Shown here: positions 12,886 to 25,314 of the stretch, piece by piece
How the letters are laid out: the number at the start of each line of letters is the position of its first letter
How positions within the stretch are numbered: position 1 is the stretch's first letter
Source: Ampelocalamus luodianensis
Lineage: Eukaryota; Streptophyta; Magnoliopsida; Poales; Poaceae
Assembly (NCBI GenBank): GCA_036346255.1
Contig: CM070633.1
Span: forward strand, 9,114,001 to 9,178,000
Direction of reading: 5' to 3'
Length of the DNA stretch: 64,000 nucleotides
Notes under the pieces: model-generated
The model's database searches: none
Told to the model about the DNA's origin: nothing
What the model saw: the letters and a program-made list of their open reading frames with translations, nothing else
Translations under genes and position numbers: made by a program

Positions 12886-15800
12886 TGTGAGGACCCCAAT
12901 TTATTTGGCTTGTAATGCTTAACCAACCACCTGGTCCTAGCATCACAAATCAAATAAATTGATCCTCGAGATATGTATACTTCCCAGAAAGCAGTATACA
13001 CACCCCGTGACAAAATTAGACATCAACTCCATTCCAAACATAGAGTCCAAACACCACACTACCAAACGGAAGATAAACAAATAGTAGAGTTATTACGGAC
13101 AAAGGCCGACAGCCACAAGATACAAGAATAACAGAAAGAAGACAATGAAGCAAAGTGCCATAAGATGGCTATAAACAAAGCCAATCAGCGTGCCTCCAAC
13201 CCACAAGGCATCGGACAGGACCGCCAAGTCTAGTCGCCCACGAAACGGCAACCTGACACACAGTGAGGCCCCGAGGCTCACCTTCTTCCTCTGCAACAAA
13301 ACATTAAGCAAAGCACATGAGTACAAAGATTGTCTTTGTACCCTTAAGATCGACGTGTGAACTAGCGGACTGTTCATATGCTACATGCGAGCTTGTTTGG
13401 TGGAGGCCATATGTTTCGTTTGCATGAAGCTAATTTTCATTTGCAATAATATGATACGATTTGAAGGCAAGTTTGCAAATCGTTTTTAATGTGGAAATAA
13501 CGAGAAAGATAATAATAATAAAAGAGAAAGGTAAACAATCCTAGAAGTGACTATCCCAATAGTCACTCCAACAATAGCACGAATCCTTATTTGTATCACC
13601 CATCAAGTTTTAATTTAAATGTTGTAGTCTAACTCTTGGAAGACCTTGCCAAGCGTGTCCATAACCTAGGACGAGGCTATTCGAATAGTTTTAAACCCTG
13701 CAGGGGTGTACCAATGTACCCACACTTCAGACCGCCTTTAAGCCAAAGCACACTTCCGAAGGTATGCCGGCACAGCTAAGTCCTACGAGACTTTTTCCAA
13801 TATTGTGTATTAACTACGAGCCGCTCGTATGGATAGAAATCCATACGCTTACATGGTAAAGCCGAAAAGACAACTACCCACTCAGGATAAAGCTTTTCGG
13901 ACAACTACCATGCTCCCACCTCCATCCTCCTGCGACCCCTGCGACCGGGCCAATACACGCCAAAGTACTAGGTCAAGAGAGGTCCCATATACTCTAGTGT
14001 GGTTAGCACGCGAAATGCTTGGTTCAGTGTAACAAGATGTTCGGTCCTTGTTGACTCGGGCACCATTCCAGTCACACCCAACAGATCACACCAATCATAC
14101 CGTTGTGCCCAAGTCTAAATCATTTTTGTTTTCAGTTTTAGTTTTGCAATTAAACAATAGCAAAAATGCTGAAACATAAAGTTATAGTAGATTTTGTGTG
14201 ATCAAGGTTACCGACTAAAGTCGACAACCGCCTAGTTCTACCGATAGCTAAGCATGTCTAAGCAAGTTGACCCGGACCTACTAAGTGACAAGAGATCATC
14301 CAGCGACCTCTAATCACAGCAAATAGCCTAGGCTCAGGTAGTAGAGATCAACATTTGGTCTACAGGATATGCAGCTACGGATTTAGCTAGACAATTTAAC
14401 ACAAATTAAGCAATGCATACATACAGCTGAAACAAAATATTAGACTTCAAAATACTAGGATAAACATGATCAAACTGCTTGCCTGGCTACTGTTGCTCAA
14501 TTTGTTGCGGAGGGTCGTTCTCAGGGTTACCGCAAATGTCGAAGCCTAACGATCGATCAAATAACAGCAAATAAGAACGAATAACACCGACAAAACTCAA
14601 ATATACAATAACAAACAACATACTAAAACTCACACAGCAGCTTAAGCATGACATAACAAAATTTTAGAAACAGAGAACAATTCATTTTAAGATATTAAGA
14701 ATTTTCTATGAATTTTCTAAGCTAAAAACACATCAAAACACTAGTTAATTACTTAACAAATTTTCATGAGCAGAAGCAGATTCTAAAACCTATCACGATA
14801 ATTAGTATACTAAAAGTGAAATTTTACTGAATTGGTTTCATCGATTTGGACAATTATTGAAAGAGATATACATTTTCTAATTTAGAAGATACATAAAACA
14901 TCCTTTAATTAATTAATGATTTTTGCTACAGAGACAAGGTTGAAACTAATTTTAGTAAATAGTACATTTAAAATGAAAATTAACAAAGATCGGTTTCATG
15001 CAATTTGGACAAAATTGAATTAGTTATGCATTTTCTAAGTTTAATTGGATTAACGCAATGTAAAAGCATTTGAAATCAATAAATAAATTAAAACCTTTTA
15101 CACTCACACCCACCTAGCCTAGCCATCGACAAAGGGACCAACAGAGTCTTGACCAGTGACCGCGCTTCACGGATGACGGCAAGGCGATTCAGAGAATACG
15201 CTTCGCTTAGCAAATGTAATCTTAACACATACTCACGAGAAATGCGCTTTTGGCGAGAGAAAACGGAGTATCAAAGTTACGCAACCCTAAACCGCAAAGC
15301 ATGGGCCCACAAGATGAGACTAAGAGAAAGCATAACGGTGGATTAAAGGATTTCTAAACGCGATTTAACAGGAGGTCCCACAAGTCGCTGATCCTACGAG
15401 TAACCAAGTTTAGCGATAACTAAACTTCGCCGGCGGCTCACCACAGCGCCGCGACGGACGGCGGCGCGCGGCCGCAAGAATCGATCTAGCTAACGAGAGG
15501 GTTTCGGCGAGCGGTGATACCTTCAGTTCGCGAAGATCTTGCGAACACGGTGGCGGTGATGCGGCTCACGGGGACGCCGCCGGGCGAAGGGCGAAGCGAG
15601 GCGAGAAGAAGACACGGTTTGCACGGAGAAGGCGTCACGGACTTCTAGAAGACTCCGGAAGGTGTGCTTAAGCAGCCTCAACACCGGGAGCAAGAAGCAC
15701 ACGATAACGCCGACGAAGAAGGCCCGAGGTGGCGGAATTTCCACGCATGGAAAACCAAGCTTGAGAAGAATTGGTCGCACGCCCGCAACGGCACCAAAGA

Positions 15801-17005
15801 TGAAAATGAAGTCACCGTTAGACTCCGCATCAATGCGATCCTAAGGGACTAGGTGGCGGAGCTAGAAACTCACCAGTCGCAAACGAGCTCACGGGACCGA
15901 GATCGCCGAGGCGGAGACGACGATACCGCACTGGTGATCCATCGACGCCAAGGACCCGAATGGGCAAAATGGAGGCGCGAGGCAAGAGGAACACGACGGT
16001 GCGGTCACGCTCAAGGCGGCGCTCAGAACGGCGGCGCTACGCTCGAGTTCTTCTCGACCGAGGAAAATTTGGGCGAGAAGGCACGAGAATGGACGCGGCG
16101 ATAGTGGATAGGCTCGGTGGGTAGATGAGACCGGCGATGCTTCGCGGCCGACACGAGGACGAAAGGTGGCAGCGACGAGGTACGTGGCGCAGCATGCATG
16201 CGCGCCCCGAGCTCCGGTGAGGTGCGGAGAAGACGAGGCGGATCGGCAGTGGGGTCCACCTCGGCCGATCGACGGCGGTGCGAACCGGTGGTTTGACTCA
16301 ATCAGATCGCACCGACCGTTGGATCTCAGAATGGACGGCCGAGATTGGTGTATGCATTTGGACAGTCGACGAGACAAGCAACGTGGATCGCTCGATTTGC
16401 ATCGGACGGTGATAGCCATCGGGCTCGCGCGGTGCAGGCTAGGCGGTGCGACCGAGTCAAGTGGTGCGTGGTCGGACTCGAGCCCGAGTTGGGTTCGCCC
16501 GAGGAACACAGTTGTTTTGAGTTTGATTTAAAAGACAGAGAAGGTTTGGGGAATTTTTAGAGGTAGTTCCAGAGCTCCAAAAATTCAGAAATTTTTATGG
16601 GAGCTGACTGGAACATAGGACAACCTTGTGAAATTTTTCCAGGAGTTTTCATGCACTGGATTTCTCCCAATAAAATTCACAAGCTGCTGAACAGAAGTTT
16701 GACCAGATTTCAAACTAGGTTGACTTGGCCTTTTGAAATAGCAAATAAAATCTAAAAATTGTGAAATAATTCAGAGAGGTAGATAGGGTGACCAAGATGA
16801 TAGGAAAAATAATTTCAGAAGATGATCATAAGTTTGAAAGCTAAGAATGTGTCGACAACAATTTCCAATCACAAGAATTAAATTCTAAAATTGAAATTGC
16901 TAGGAAAATTTGCAAAACTTCAAATGATTTGAAGAGACAACAAAAGTTTTATTTCTCTTCAAAATTTTACATTTGAAATACAAACCCTAAGTTAGGGCTG
17001 TTACA
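12886..17005 (-). repeat. E1 3' LTR
   Basis: Complete 4120-bp LTR. On the plus strand it begins TGTGAGGACCCCAATTT and ends AGGGCTGTTACA. It contains the CTATTCGAATAG palindrome (13677-13688), the GTACAAAGA hairpin (13321-13341), a degenerate GGTT..AACC hairpin (14206-14229) and the terminal hairpin 16928-16963. It matches the split LTR at 21790-25314/37067-37677 closely in AT-rich parts, but with many small indels in GC-rich parts. Confidence 0.92.
16928..16963 (-). other. Hairpin near the 5' terminus of the E1 LTR
   Basis: Arms 16928-16937 and 16954-16963 (TTTGAAGAGA / TCTCTTCAAA) pair perfectly around a 16-nt loop. In the related LTRs the same position holds a different 11-bp stem (ATGTAAGAAAA / TTTTCTTACAT), so the structure is kept while the sequence differs. 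Confidence 0.7.
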
Positions 17006-17016
17006 AATCTCCCTTA
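17006..17016 (-). promoter_or_regulatory. E1 polypurine tract
   Basis: On the minus strand AAGGGAGATT lies directly before the 3' LTR start TGTAACAG. This is the expected place and composition for the plus-strand priming tract of a Ty3/gypsy element. Confidence 0.75.
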
Positions 17017-17019
17017 CAG

Positions 17020-17444
17020 AATCTCTTAGAGATTTCGATCATCGGGAGAAGAAGGACGGGTAGTGCGCCGGAGACGATCTTCCGCTCCCAAGTGGCTTCA
17101 TCTCTGAGTGGTTTGACCACTGAACTTTAAGGAACTTGATCACACGGTTCCTTGTTCTGCGTTCACTTCTTCAAGGATACTGACGGGCGCTCATGATAGG
17201 ACAGATCTTCCTGCACATCGATATTTTCCAATGGCGTTTCCTCCACAGGAACACGAAGGCACTTCTTCAATTGCGATACATGAAAAACATTATGCACCCC
17301 CTCAAGTGTAGCTGGCAATTCTAACTTGTATGCAACAGCTCCCACTTTCTTGATGACGCGATAAGGCCCGACATACCGAGGAGCCAACTTGCCCTTGACA
17401 CCAAAACGACGATGACCCTTCAGAGGTGAGACTTTGAGATACAC
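17020..17444 (-). pseudogene. E1 integrase C-terminus (GPY/F) and chromodomain
   Basis: The uninterrupted frame 17444-17163 contains GKLAPRYVGPYRVIKK, the GPY/F module, and GVHNVFHVSQLKKCLRVP. Just downstream on the minus strand, frameshifted pieces read VIKFLKVQWSNHSE and ATWERK (about 17135-17070), the conserved core of a plant chromovirus chromodomain. Chromodomains of this type direct integration to heterochromatin, consistent with the nesting here. Confidence 0.87.
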
Positions 17445-17499
17445 AAAGTCATTGGGCTGGAAACTCAGCTCACGGCGACGACGACCGCATAGCTCTTCT

Positions 17500-18500
17500 C
17501 GCTCGGTGAGCTACGCGCAAGTGCTCACGAATCAATCGCACTTGGTTTCAGCCTCATTGATGGAATTCGACCAAAGAACCGTCTCTCCCGCTTCGACCCG
17601 ATTCGGTGGGGTTCGCATCGCCTCCCATACAATGCCTCGAACGGTGCCATACCGAGACTAGCCTGGAAGCTGTTGTTATAGGAGAATTCTGCAAGCGGCA
17701 AACTCTTCTCGCTTCTTCCCATAGGAAAGAACACAAGCACGAGCATATCTTCAAGCACTGATTGACGCACTCCGTCGACCATCGATCCGAGGATGATAGG
17801 CCGTCTTTGAAAGTAAGACGGTACCCATGGCCTCCTGCAGACTATGCCAAAACCGAGAGGTGAAAGAGAGCCACGATCCGACACAATCGCTCGTGGCACA
17901 CCATGCAAGCTCACAATCCTTGATACATAGAGCTCGGCTAGAGGTTCCACACGAGTGACTCTTGACCGGAAGGAAATGCGCCACTTTAGTTAGCTTTGTC
18001 AATGACAACCCAAATGGCGCCATTTCCCTTGGATGAACAGGGCAATCGTTGATGAAGTCCATGCCTACGTAATCCCACTTCCACTCGTATAGGCAAGGGT
18101 GAAGAAGACCTGCTGACGCCGATGCTCGGCCTTGACACGACAACATATGTCACATCCGCAACGAACACTGCAATCTCGCGCTTCATGCGAGTCCACGAAA
18201 TTTCGACGCAGATCTTGGTACATTTTGGTGGCCCCGGATGGATGGACAAAGGCGAATCATGGGCCTCTGAAGAATCAAATCCCGCAACTCGGGACCTTTG
18301 GGACCACGAGACGCTGCCCAAACCATACAACACCGTGCTCATCTTACAGTAAAACATTTGGTCGATCCATTCTTGATGTTCGCTTGATTTTACCCACACC
18401 AACATCCGATTGTTTGTCTGACTTGATTTGATCCACCAAGGTTGGTTGCACAACCAAGGCAACAAGGAGCCATGCTCAACCAAACCCAAGTTGAGACGCT
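17500..18500 (-). pseudogene. E1 integrase catalytic region
   Basis: WTRMKREIAVFVADC-like residues (about 18200-18160) are the end of the N-terminal HHCC zinc domain. WKWDYVGMDFIND (18090-18050) contains the first catalytic Asp, HGVPRAIVSDRGS (17905-17865) the second, and TAYHP (near 17800) leads into the Glu region. FSYNNSFQASLGMAPFEALY and GRRC (17690-17610) close the core. Blocks sit in at least three frames. Confidence 0.88.
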
Positions 18501-18599
18501 GAAATTCTCGCAAGAAGTGCGGTCGTTGCTCTTGGATCATCAAAGTATTGCAAAGACACCTTTATTTCAAGTGCATCAAGAACCACATTGGCTTTGCCG

Positions 18600-19130
18600 G
18601 ATGATCTGAATACCCATGTCATAATCTTTGATCAATTTCAGCCATCTCTCTCGCTCGAGGTTCAGATCTGGCCGAGTGAACAAGTACTTCAAACTCTTGT
18701 GATCGAATACACCTCACGATTTACGATCGGATAATGCCGCCAAATCTTGAGTGCATGAACAACAAGCAGAGCAAGCTCTAGATCATGGGTGGGATAGTTG
18801 AGTTCATGTGGTCTCAACTGCCTGGATGCATAGGCAACTGCCTTGCCTTCCTGCATAAGAACACATCCAAGTCCCCGACGAGGCATCGCGAGAAATATCG
18901 AAGCTCTTGTGGATATCGGGAAGAGTAAGGACTGGAGTGAAGTCAATCGCTGTTTGAGCTCCCAAAGCTCTCATCACAAGCGAGGACCACACAAACTTAT
19001 TGTCCTTCTTGAGCAATGCGGTCATCGGCTTAGCGATCTTGGAGAAGTTCTCGATAAAGCGGCGGTAGTAGCCGCTAAACCAAGAAAACTCCACACATCG
19101 GTGATGACAGGCCGCCTCAAGATAGAACAT
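18600..19130 (-). pseudogene. E1 RT connection and RNase H
   Basis: FSGYYRRFIENFSKIAKPM (about 19075-19020) is the conserved RT-RNase H connection of Ty3/gypsy. RRGLGCVLMQEGKAVAYASR, then LRPHELNYPTHDLELA and HALKIWRHY (18880-18720), give the RNase H core with the catalytic Glu in DLELA. LKYL- and WLKLI-like pieces follow in shifted frames to about 18600. Confidence 0.88.
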
Positions 19131-19840
19131 CGCGACTTTGTTGGGATCCTGACTATGCCTCCAACTGAAAGAACATGGCCCAAGAATGCCACTTCCTTCA
19201 ATCGTAACTCACATTTCTTGAACTTTGCATATAGTCAAAGCTTCAAGAATTTGCCCAAAACAATCTTGGATGCCCAAAGATGCTCTTCTTGATCTTGGAA
19301 TAAATAAGAATATCATCAATGAAGACCACCACAAATTTGTCCAAAACTCCATGAATACTGAATTCATCAAGTTCATGAACAAGGTCGAGCATTGGTTAAA
19401 CCGAAGACATGACGCGTGTACTCGTATAGCCCATAACGAGTAGTGAAAGTCGTTGTAATATCCTCGATCTCGATCCTCGACACGATGATACCCCATTCTC
19501 AAATCAATCTTTGAGAACACTGGCTCGCACAACCGATCAAACAGATCATCAATGCGGGCAAGGGATATTTGTTCTTCACCGTCACCTCATTGAGAGGACG
19601 GTAATCAACACACATGCGCAAAGTCTTGTCCTTCTTGTTCACAAGATCACCGGACAACCCCAAGGAGATGAACTGGGACGGATGAAACCCTTTGCTTGGA
19701 GCTCACCTAGCTGCTTCTTCAACTCTTCTAGCTCATTGGGAGGCATCCGATACGGCGCCTTCGAGATAGGGGCAGTACCGGGCAGCAACTCGATGACAAA
19801 CTCCAGATCTCGAACCGGAGGCATCGGATAAATCATCAGA
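19130..19840 (-). pseudogene. E1 reverse transcriptase
   Basis: The N-terminal block contains ELLPGTAPISKAPYRM and ELKKQLGELQAKGFIRPS (19790-19670). FSKIDLRMGYHRV follows at about 19520-19480. The catalytic YIDD-type motif appears as FIDDILIYS on the minus strand near 19325-19295, but in a different frame from its neighbours. At least two frameshifts separate the blocks. This would copy the element RNA into DNA; as read it is not functional. Confidence 0.88.
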
Positions 19841-19889
19841 AAAACATCCTCAAAATCACAAAAGTGGAACCTCCTGAGATCTTCAAAGC

Positions 19890-20275
19890 CGCTTTGCTAC
19901 AAGTGCGCAAAGATGCGACCCTTGCGGTGCGGGAAAAACCAACTGCTCGCCATAAAGGTTGGTGAGAAAACCATCTTCTTGGCACTGTCGATCTGTCCCA
20001 AATGTTGGGACAACCAATCCATGCTAAGAATCACATCCGACTCCGGCTGAATCGAGCGTAATAAGATTTGCCAAAAATCCCTCCTTTGACTATGATAGGA
20101 ACATCCCGACATCGCAAATCGGCTCTCATTTCCGATTCGGAGAGCGGATGAGCAAAGGAACCCCAAAGGTACACGAGTGAAGACCACTAGCAGCAGCAAA
20201 TGATCTTGAAATAAAGAATGCGATGCTCGAGAATCAAATAATACCGCAAAGCAGACGAGAATTGACAAGAAGTGT
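19890..20275 (-). pseudogene. E1 retropepsin (aspartic protease)
   Basis: The active-site region reads VLFDSRASHSL (around 20245-20215), where the family has D-S/T-G-A. The Gly is replaced by Arg through CTCGAG in place of an expected CTGGAG-like word. The second conserved block DVILSMDWLSQHLGQID (about 20030-19980) precedes RT, as usual in chromoviruses. E7 shows the same DSR change, which raises the possibility of a systematic sequence error. Confidence 0.85.
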
Positions 20276-20429
20276 ACCCATCACGACATCCGCGCCCCGA
20301 GCCTCCTCGGTGAAAGGTGGTTGACTCGGCAGCCGCCGCACTCTGGGCTTACGGATCATCTTCTCGGTCGTGGATGACCACTCCCTACCGCGTCCTCCAT
20401 TGGGACGAGGGGCTATCCGCAACACTCTG

Positions 20430-21285
20430 AGGGCAAGCGTTGGCGTAGTGGCCCTTGTTGTGGCAAAAAACATGTAACCTCGGCCGCCGGATTGCGAGGC
20501 CACCTGCTCGGCCGATCGCAGCGCACGTGGTCAAACACGCTGCGTGGGGCGAGCTGGTGCGAGATGGCCTCGGCGCCGGTGGAGCAAAAGAACGGCCATC
20601 GGTGCCGCTCACCGAGGACGAATGAGGCTGGTGTGAGTAGACCGATGCGCCTCCCATTTGCGCTGCAGGACTCGCCACGCCTTTGCCTTATGCTCGGCAA
20701 CAATGGCCTTATCTACCAAGGCACAAAGTCGAGAAGTCCACAATAGATAGCTTGTCCTGCAGCTCCTCGGACAAGCCATCCATAAACTTCTCCTCGCTAG
20801 CCTCATCGAGGCCACCTCCCGGAGCATAACGAGCTAAATGATTAAACTCGCATGCACTCGCCACGCATTTGCGCCCTTGCTTGAGCGCGAGGAATTCTTT
20901 CTTCTTGACTTCATCGGGCCATCCGGGATGTGGGCCCGACGAAAGGCTGACTGAACTCCTCCCACGCGACCACATGGCCGCGGGCCGCAAGGCGAGATAG
21001 TTCTCCCACCATGAGAGTGCCGCACCGAGGTGGTGGGACGCGAGAGTGCCTTGTCTGCGCTGGCACCGAGCTATGTTGAGCTTCGCTCAACCATGCGCAG
21101 CCAATCATGCGCATCGAGAGGGTCCTCAGGCGAGAAAGTCGGCGGCCAGTGCGGAGGAACTCTCGCAAGTCCCCGCGAGTGCGGTGTCCGCCACCATCGG
21201 CAGAATGGAGGTATTCCTAGCAATAACCTCCAAGATGCGCTGTCGTCCATGCGGTTCCGCTCGATCCGGCGAGAACCTCGGCCAT
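20430..21285 (-). pseudogene. E1 gag with CCHC zinc knuckle
   Basis: Capsid-type gag remnant. ERNRMD lies near the N-terminus (about 21265-21248), and DPLDAHDWLRMVE (about 21121-21083) is the conserved block of this gag family. FMDGLSEELQDKL (about 20790-20750) is typical of the capsid C-terminal part. A zinc knuckle at about 20475-20440 reads FCHNKGHYANACPQ, keeping the CX4HX4C half. The first Cys is recovered only in a neighbouring frame. Role: packaging of element RNA in cytoplasmic particles. Confidence 0.85.
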
Positions 21286-21772
21286 GGTCTGAGGAGGGGA
21301 AGCTCCTCATCATGACCAGCCTGGCATCGCCACGCGTTCTCCGGCCATCCTGTTTCACTAAGACAAGTTAACAATAGCCGGAAAACATGCAGTCGATAAC
21401 CCACTGCAAATAACTTGCTAACAGCACAAAACAACCACAAGACTTTTAAGTTACAAAACCAATTAACGAAAATCAGACACTTAGCAAACTCATACATATC
21501 TTACCCTTATGCCCCCACAAATTTTAATTTAGACTAATTCTCTATGGTTCTCCCAAAGACTGATTCTACCGGTAGTAACTATCTTTTGATAGAAAAGAGA
21601 GAAACCAAGTTTTCAAAACTCAAATTAGAGTAAGGTGAGAGTAGAAGGCTAAGATAGGTAAGGAGTAAAATCTGAGAATCTGCCTAGGTTTTCATAAACC
21701 TTTTATCATTTGAAAATAAGCCTTTCCAAAATATCCTAGGACGACTATGCTTGAGTTTGCTACTGGTCGAAT
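21286..21772 (-). other. E1 5' leader (untranslated)
   Basis: About 490 bp lie between the primer-binding site and the gag ATG. On the minus strand it contains ACTCCTTACCTATCTTAGCC, TTGCTCTAAT-like and AAAAGATAGTT words. These recur in the leaders of E2 (30040-30130) and E6 (51000-51100), showing common descent of the three elements' 5' internal ends. No reading frame is supported. Confidence 0.7.
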
Positions 21773-21789
21773 GGCTCGATACCAACTTT
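21772..21789 (-). promoter_or_regulatory. E1 primer-binding site (initiator-Met tRNA type)
   Basis: On the minus strand, directly after the 5' LTR end CTCACA, the sequence reads AAGTTGGTATCGAGCC. Plant Ty3/gypsy elements usually carry TGGTATCAGAGC, complementary to the 3' end of tRNA-iMet. Here CAGAG reads CGAG. Confidence 0.8.
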
Positions 21790-24700
21790 GTGAGGACCCC
21801 AATTTATTTGGCTTGTAATGCTTAACCAACCACCTGGTCCTAGCATCACAAATCAAATAAATTGATCCTCGAGATATGTATACTTCGAGCGCAATATACA
21901 CACCCCGTGACAAAATTAGACATCAACTCCATTCCAAACATAGAGTCCAAACACCACACTACCAAACGGAAGATAAACAAATAGTAGAGTTATTACAGAC
22001 AAAGGCCGACAGGCCACAAGATACAAGAATAACAGAAAGAAGACAGCGGAAGCAAAAGTGTCATAAGATGGCTATAAACAAAGCCAATCAGCGTGCCTCC
22101 AACCCACAAGGCATCTGACCGGACCGCCAAGTCTAGTCGTCCACGAAGCGGCAACCGACTCACGTATGAGGCCCCCGAGGCTCACCTTCTTCCTCGAAAC
22201 AAAACATTAAGCAAAGCACATGAGTACAAAGATTGTCTTTGTACCCGCAAGACTGACGTGTGAACTAGCAGACCTGTTCATATGCTACATGCAGGCTTGT
22301 TTGGTGGAGGCCATATGTTTCATTTGCATGAAGCCAATTTTCATTTGCAATAATATGATACAGTTTGAAGGCAAGTTTGCAAATCGTTTTTAATGTTGAA
22401 ATAACAGTAAAGATAATAATAATAAAAGAGAAAGGTAAACAATCCTAGAAGTGACTATCCCAATAGTCACTCCAACAATAGCACGAATCCCAGATTCGTA
22501 CCACCCATCAAGTTTTAATTTAAATGTTGTAGTCTAACTCTTGGAAGACCTTGCCAAGCGTGTCCATAACCTAGGACGAGGCTATTCGAATAGTTTTAAA
22601 CCCTGCAGGGGTGTACCAATGTACCCACACTTCGGAGCGCTTTAAGCCAAAGCACACTTCGAAGGTATGCCTACACAGCTAAGTCCTCGAGACTTTTTCC
22701 AATATTGTGTATTAACTACGAGCCGCTCGTATGGATAGAAATCCATACGCTTACATGGTAAAGCCGAAAAGACAACTACCCACTCGGGATAAAGCTTTTG
22801 GACAACTACCATGCTCCCACCTCCATCCCTCCTGCGACCCCTGCGACCCGAGCCAATACACGCCAAAGTACTAGGTCAAGAGAGGTCCCATATACTCTAG
22901 TGTGGTTAGCACGCGAAATGCTTGGTTCGGTGTAACAAGATGTTCGGTCCTTGTTGACTCGGGCACCATTCGGCCACACCCAACAGATCACACCAATCAT
23001 ACCGTTGTGCCCAAGTCTAAATCATTTTTGTTTTCAGCTTTAGTTTTGCAATTAAACAATAGCAAAAATGTTGAAACATAAAGTTATAGTAGATTTTGTG
23101 TGATCAAGGTTACCGACTAAAGTCGACAACCGCCCGCTTCTCTGGATAGCTAAGCATGTCTAAGCAAGTTGACCGGACCTACTAAGTGACAAGAGATCAT
23201 CCAACACCTCTAATCACAACAAATAGCCTAGGCTCGGTAGTAGAGATCAACATTTGGTCTACAGGATATGCAACTACTGGATTTAGCTGACAATTTAACA
23301 CAAATTAAGCAATGCATACATACAATTGAAACAAAATATTAGACTTCAAAATACTGGGATAAACATGATCAAACGCTTGCTGGCTGTTGTTGCTCAATTT
23401 GTTGCGGGGTCGTTCTCGTGGTTACGCAAATGTCGGCCTAACGATCGATCAAATAATGACAAATAAGAACGAATAACACCGACAAAACTCAAATATACAA
23501 TAACAAACAACATACTAAAACTCACACAACAGCTTAAGCATGACATAACAAAATTTTAGAAACAGAGAACAATTCATTTTAAGATATTAAGAATTTTCTA
23601 TGAATTTTCTAAGCTAAAAACACATCAAAACACTAGTTAATTACTTAACAAATTTTCATGAACAGAAACAGTATCTAAAACCTATCACGATAATTAGTAT
23701 ACTAAAAATGAAATTTTACTGAATTGGTTTCATCGATTTGGACAATTATTGAAAGAGATATACATTTTCTAATTTAGAAGATACATAAAACATCCTTTAA
23801 TTAATTAACAGATTTTTGCTACAGAGACAAGGTTGAAACTAATTTTAGTAAATAGTACATTTAAAATGAAAATTAACAGCACTGGTTTCATGCAATTTGG
23901 ACAAAAATTGAATTAGTTATGCATTTTCTAAGTTTAATTGGATTAACAGTGTAACAGAAAAGCATTTCAGAAATCAATAAAGCAATAAAACCTTTTTACA
24001 CTCACAGCCAGCTAGCCCTAGCCACTAACAGGTGGGACCAGCGAGAGTGCTGACCAGGACAGCCCGCCCGCCGGATGCGACGTCGAAGGCGTATTCAGAG
24101 AATACGTCTTCGGCTTAGCAAAATGTAATCTTAACACATACTCACAGAGAAATGCGCTTTTCAGCAGAGAAAACGGAGTATCAAAGTTACGCAACCCTAA
24201 ACTGACAGCATGGGCCCACAAGACAGAGACTAAGAGAAAGCATAACGGCTGGATTAAAGGATTTCTAAACGCGATTTAACAGGGAGGTCCCACAAGTCAG
24301 TGACCTAACAGAACCAAGTTTAGCGATAACTAAACTTGGCGGCTGCTCACCCAAGACGCGGGGACGGCGGCGGCGGCAGAATCGATCTAGCTAACGCAGG
24401 GTTTCTAGGCGGCGGGTGATACCTTCGAGTTCGTGAAGATCTTGCGAACACGGTGGCGGTGGACGCAGCTCACGGGATGCCACGCGAGCCGGGCGCGAAC
24501 CGAGGCGGAGAAGAAGACACGGCTTGCACGGAGAAGGCGATACGGACTTCTAGAAGACTCCGGAAGGTGTGCTTAAGCCGCCTCAACACCGGGAGCAAGA
24601 AGCACACGATAACGGCGACGAAGATGGCCCGAGGTGGCGGAATTTCACGGCGGCGAAAACCAAGCTTGGAGAAGAATTGGTCGACGCCGCAACGGCACCA

Positions 24701-25314
24701 AAGATGAAAATGAAGTCACCGTTAGACTCGGTGCATCAATGCGATCCTAAGGGACTAGGTGGCGGAGCTAGAAACTCACCGTGTCGCAAACGAGCTCACG
24801 GACCGAGATCGCCGGAGGCGGAGACAGACGATACCGCCTGGTGATCCACTCGACGCCAAGGACCCGAATGGGCAAAATGGAGGCGGCGAGGCAAGAGGAA
24901 CACGACAGTGCGATCGGCCGCTCAAGGGCGGCTCTGAAGCGGCGCTACGCCGAAGTTCTTCTCCACCGAGAGGAAAATTTGGGCGGAGAAGGCACGAGAA
25001 TGGACGCGAAGGATAGTGGATAGGCTCAGTGGGTAGATGAGACCCCGGCGATGCTTCACGGGCTGACACGAGGACGAAAAGGTGGCAGCGACGAGGTACG
25101 TGGCGAGCATGCATGCGCGGCCCTGAGCTCCGGTGAGGTGCGGAGAAGAGGAGGCGGATCGACAGGTGGGGTCCACCTGTCAGCGACTGACGAAGCGGTG
25201 CGAACCGGTGGTTTGACTCAATCAGGATCGCACCGACCGTTGGATCTGTAATGGACGGCTGAGATTGGTGTATGCATTCGGACAGGTCGACGAGACAAGC
25301 AACGTGGATCGTTC
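21790..25314 (-). repeat. E1 5' LTR, first part
   Basis: This matches the 3' LTR at 12886-16390 or so. The match is interrupted at CGTTC (25310-25314) by E2 and completed at 37067-37677. It repeats the landmark hairpins and the CTATTCGAATAG palindrome (22582-22593). Open frames at 24453-25327 correspond to similar but differently framed openings in the other LTR copy and are not genes. Confidence 0.92.

Larger units (their letters stand above)
17020..21285 (-). pseudogene. E1 gag-pol, frameshifted
   Basis: This is the coding path of a chromovirus polyprotein: gag with zinc knuckle, retropepsin, reverse transcriptase, RNase H, integrase and C-terminal chromodomain, all on the minus strand. 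The likely start is the ATG at 21285-21283, which begins MAEVL, as the related E7 gag begins MADVL. The frame is lost within a dozen codons and again many times. Pieces in shifting frames still line up in the correct order and spacing, about 4.3 kb in all, normal for the family. It is not expected to make an intact protein as read. Confidence 0.9.

Noticed and set aside
15889..16509. 206-residue minus-strand open frame inside the E1 3' LTR, with a 183-residue counterpart at 24776-25327 in the other LTR
   Set aside because: The two openings are in the same LTR segment but shift frame relative to each other and show no domain. They reflect GC-rich LTR sequence, not a conserved gene.
17020..21285. 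Possible endogenous pararetrovirus because of the coat-like, protease, RT and RNase H order
   Set aside because: Integrase with a GPY/F module and chromodomain, flanking LTRs, primer site, polypurine tract and target duplication identify a Ty3/gypsy chromovirus.
21772..21789. tRNA fragment matching the TGGTATC primer sites
   Set aside because: Only the short complement of the tRNA 3' end is present, placed exactly next to LTRs. No cloverleaf or A/B box is visible, so it is a primer-binding site.
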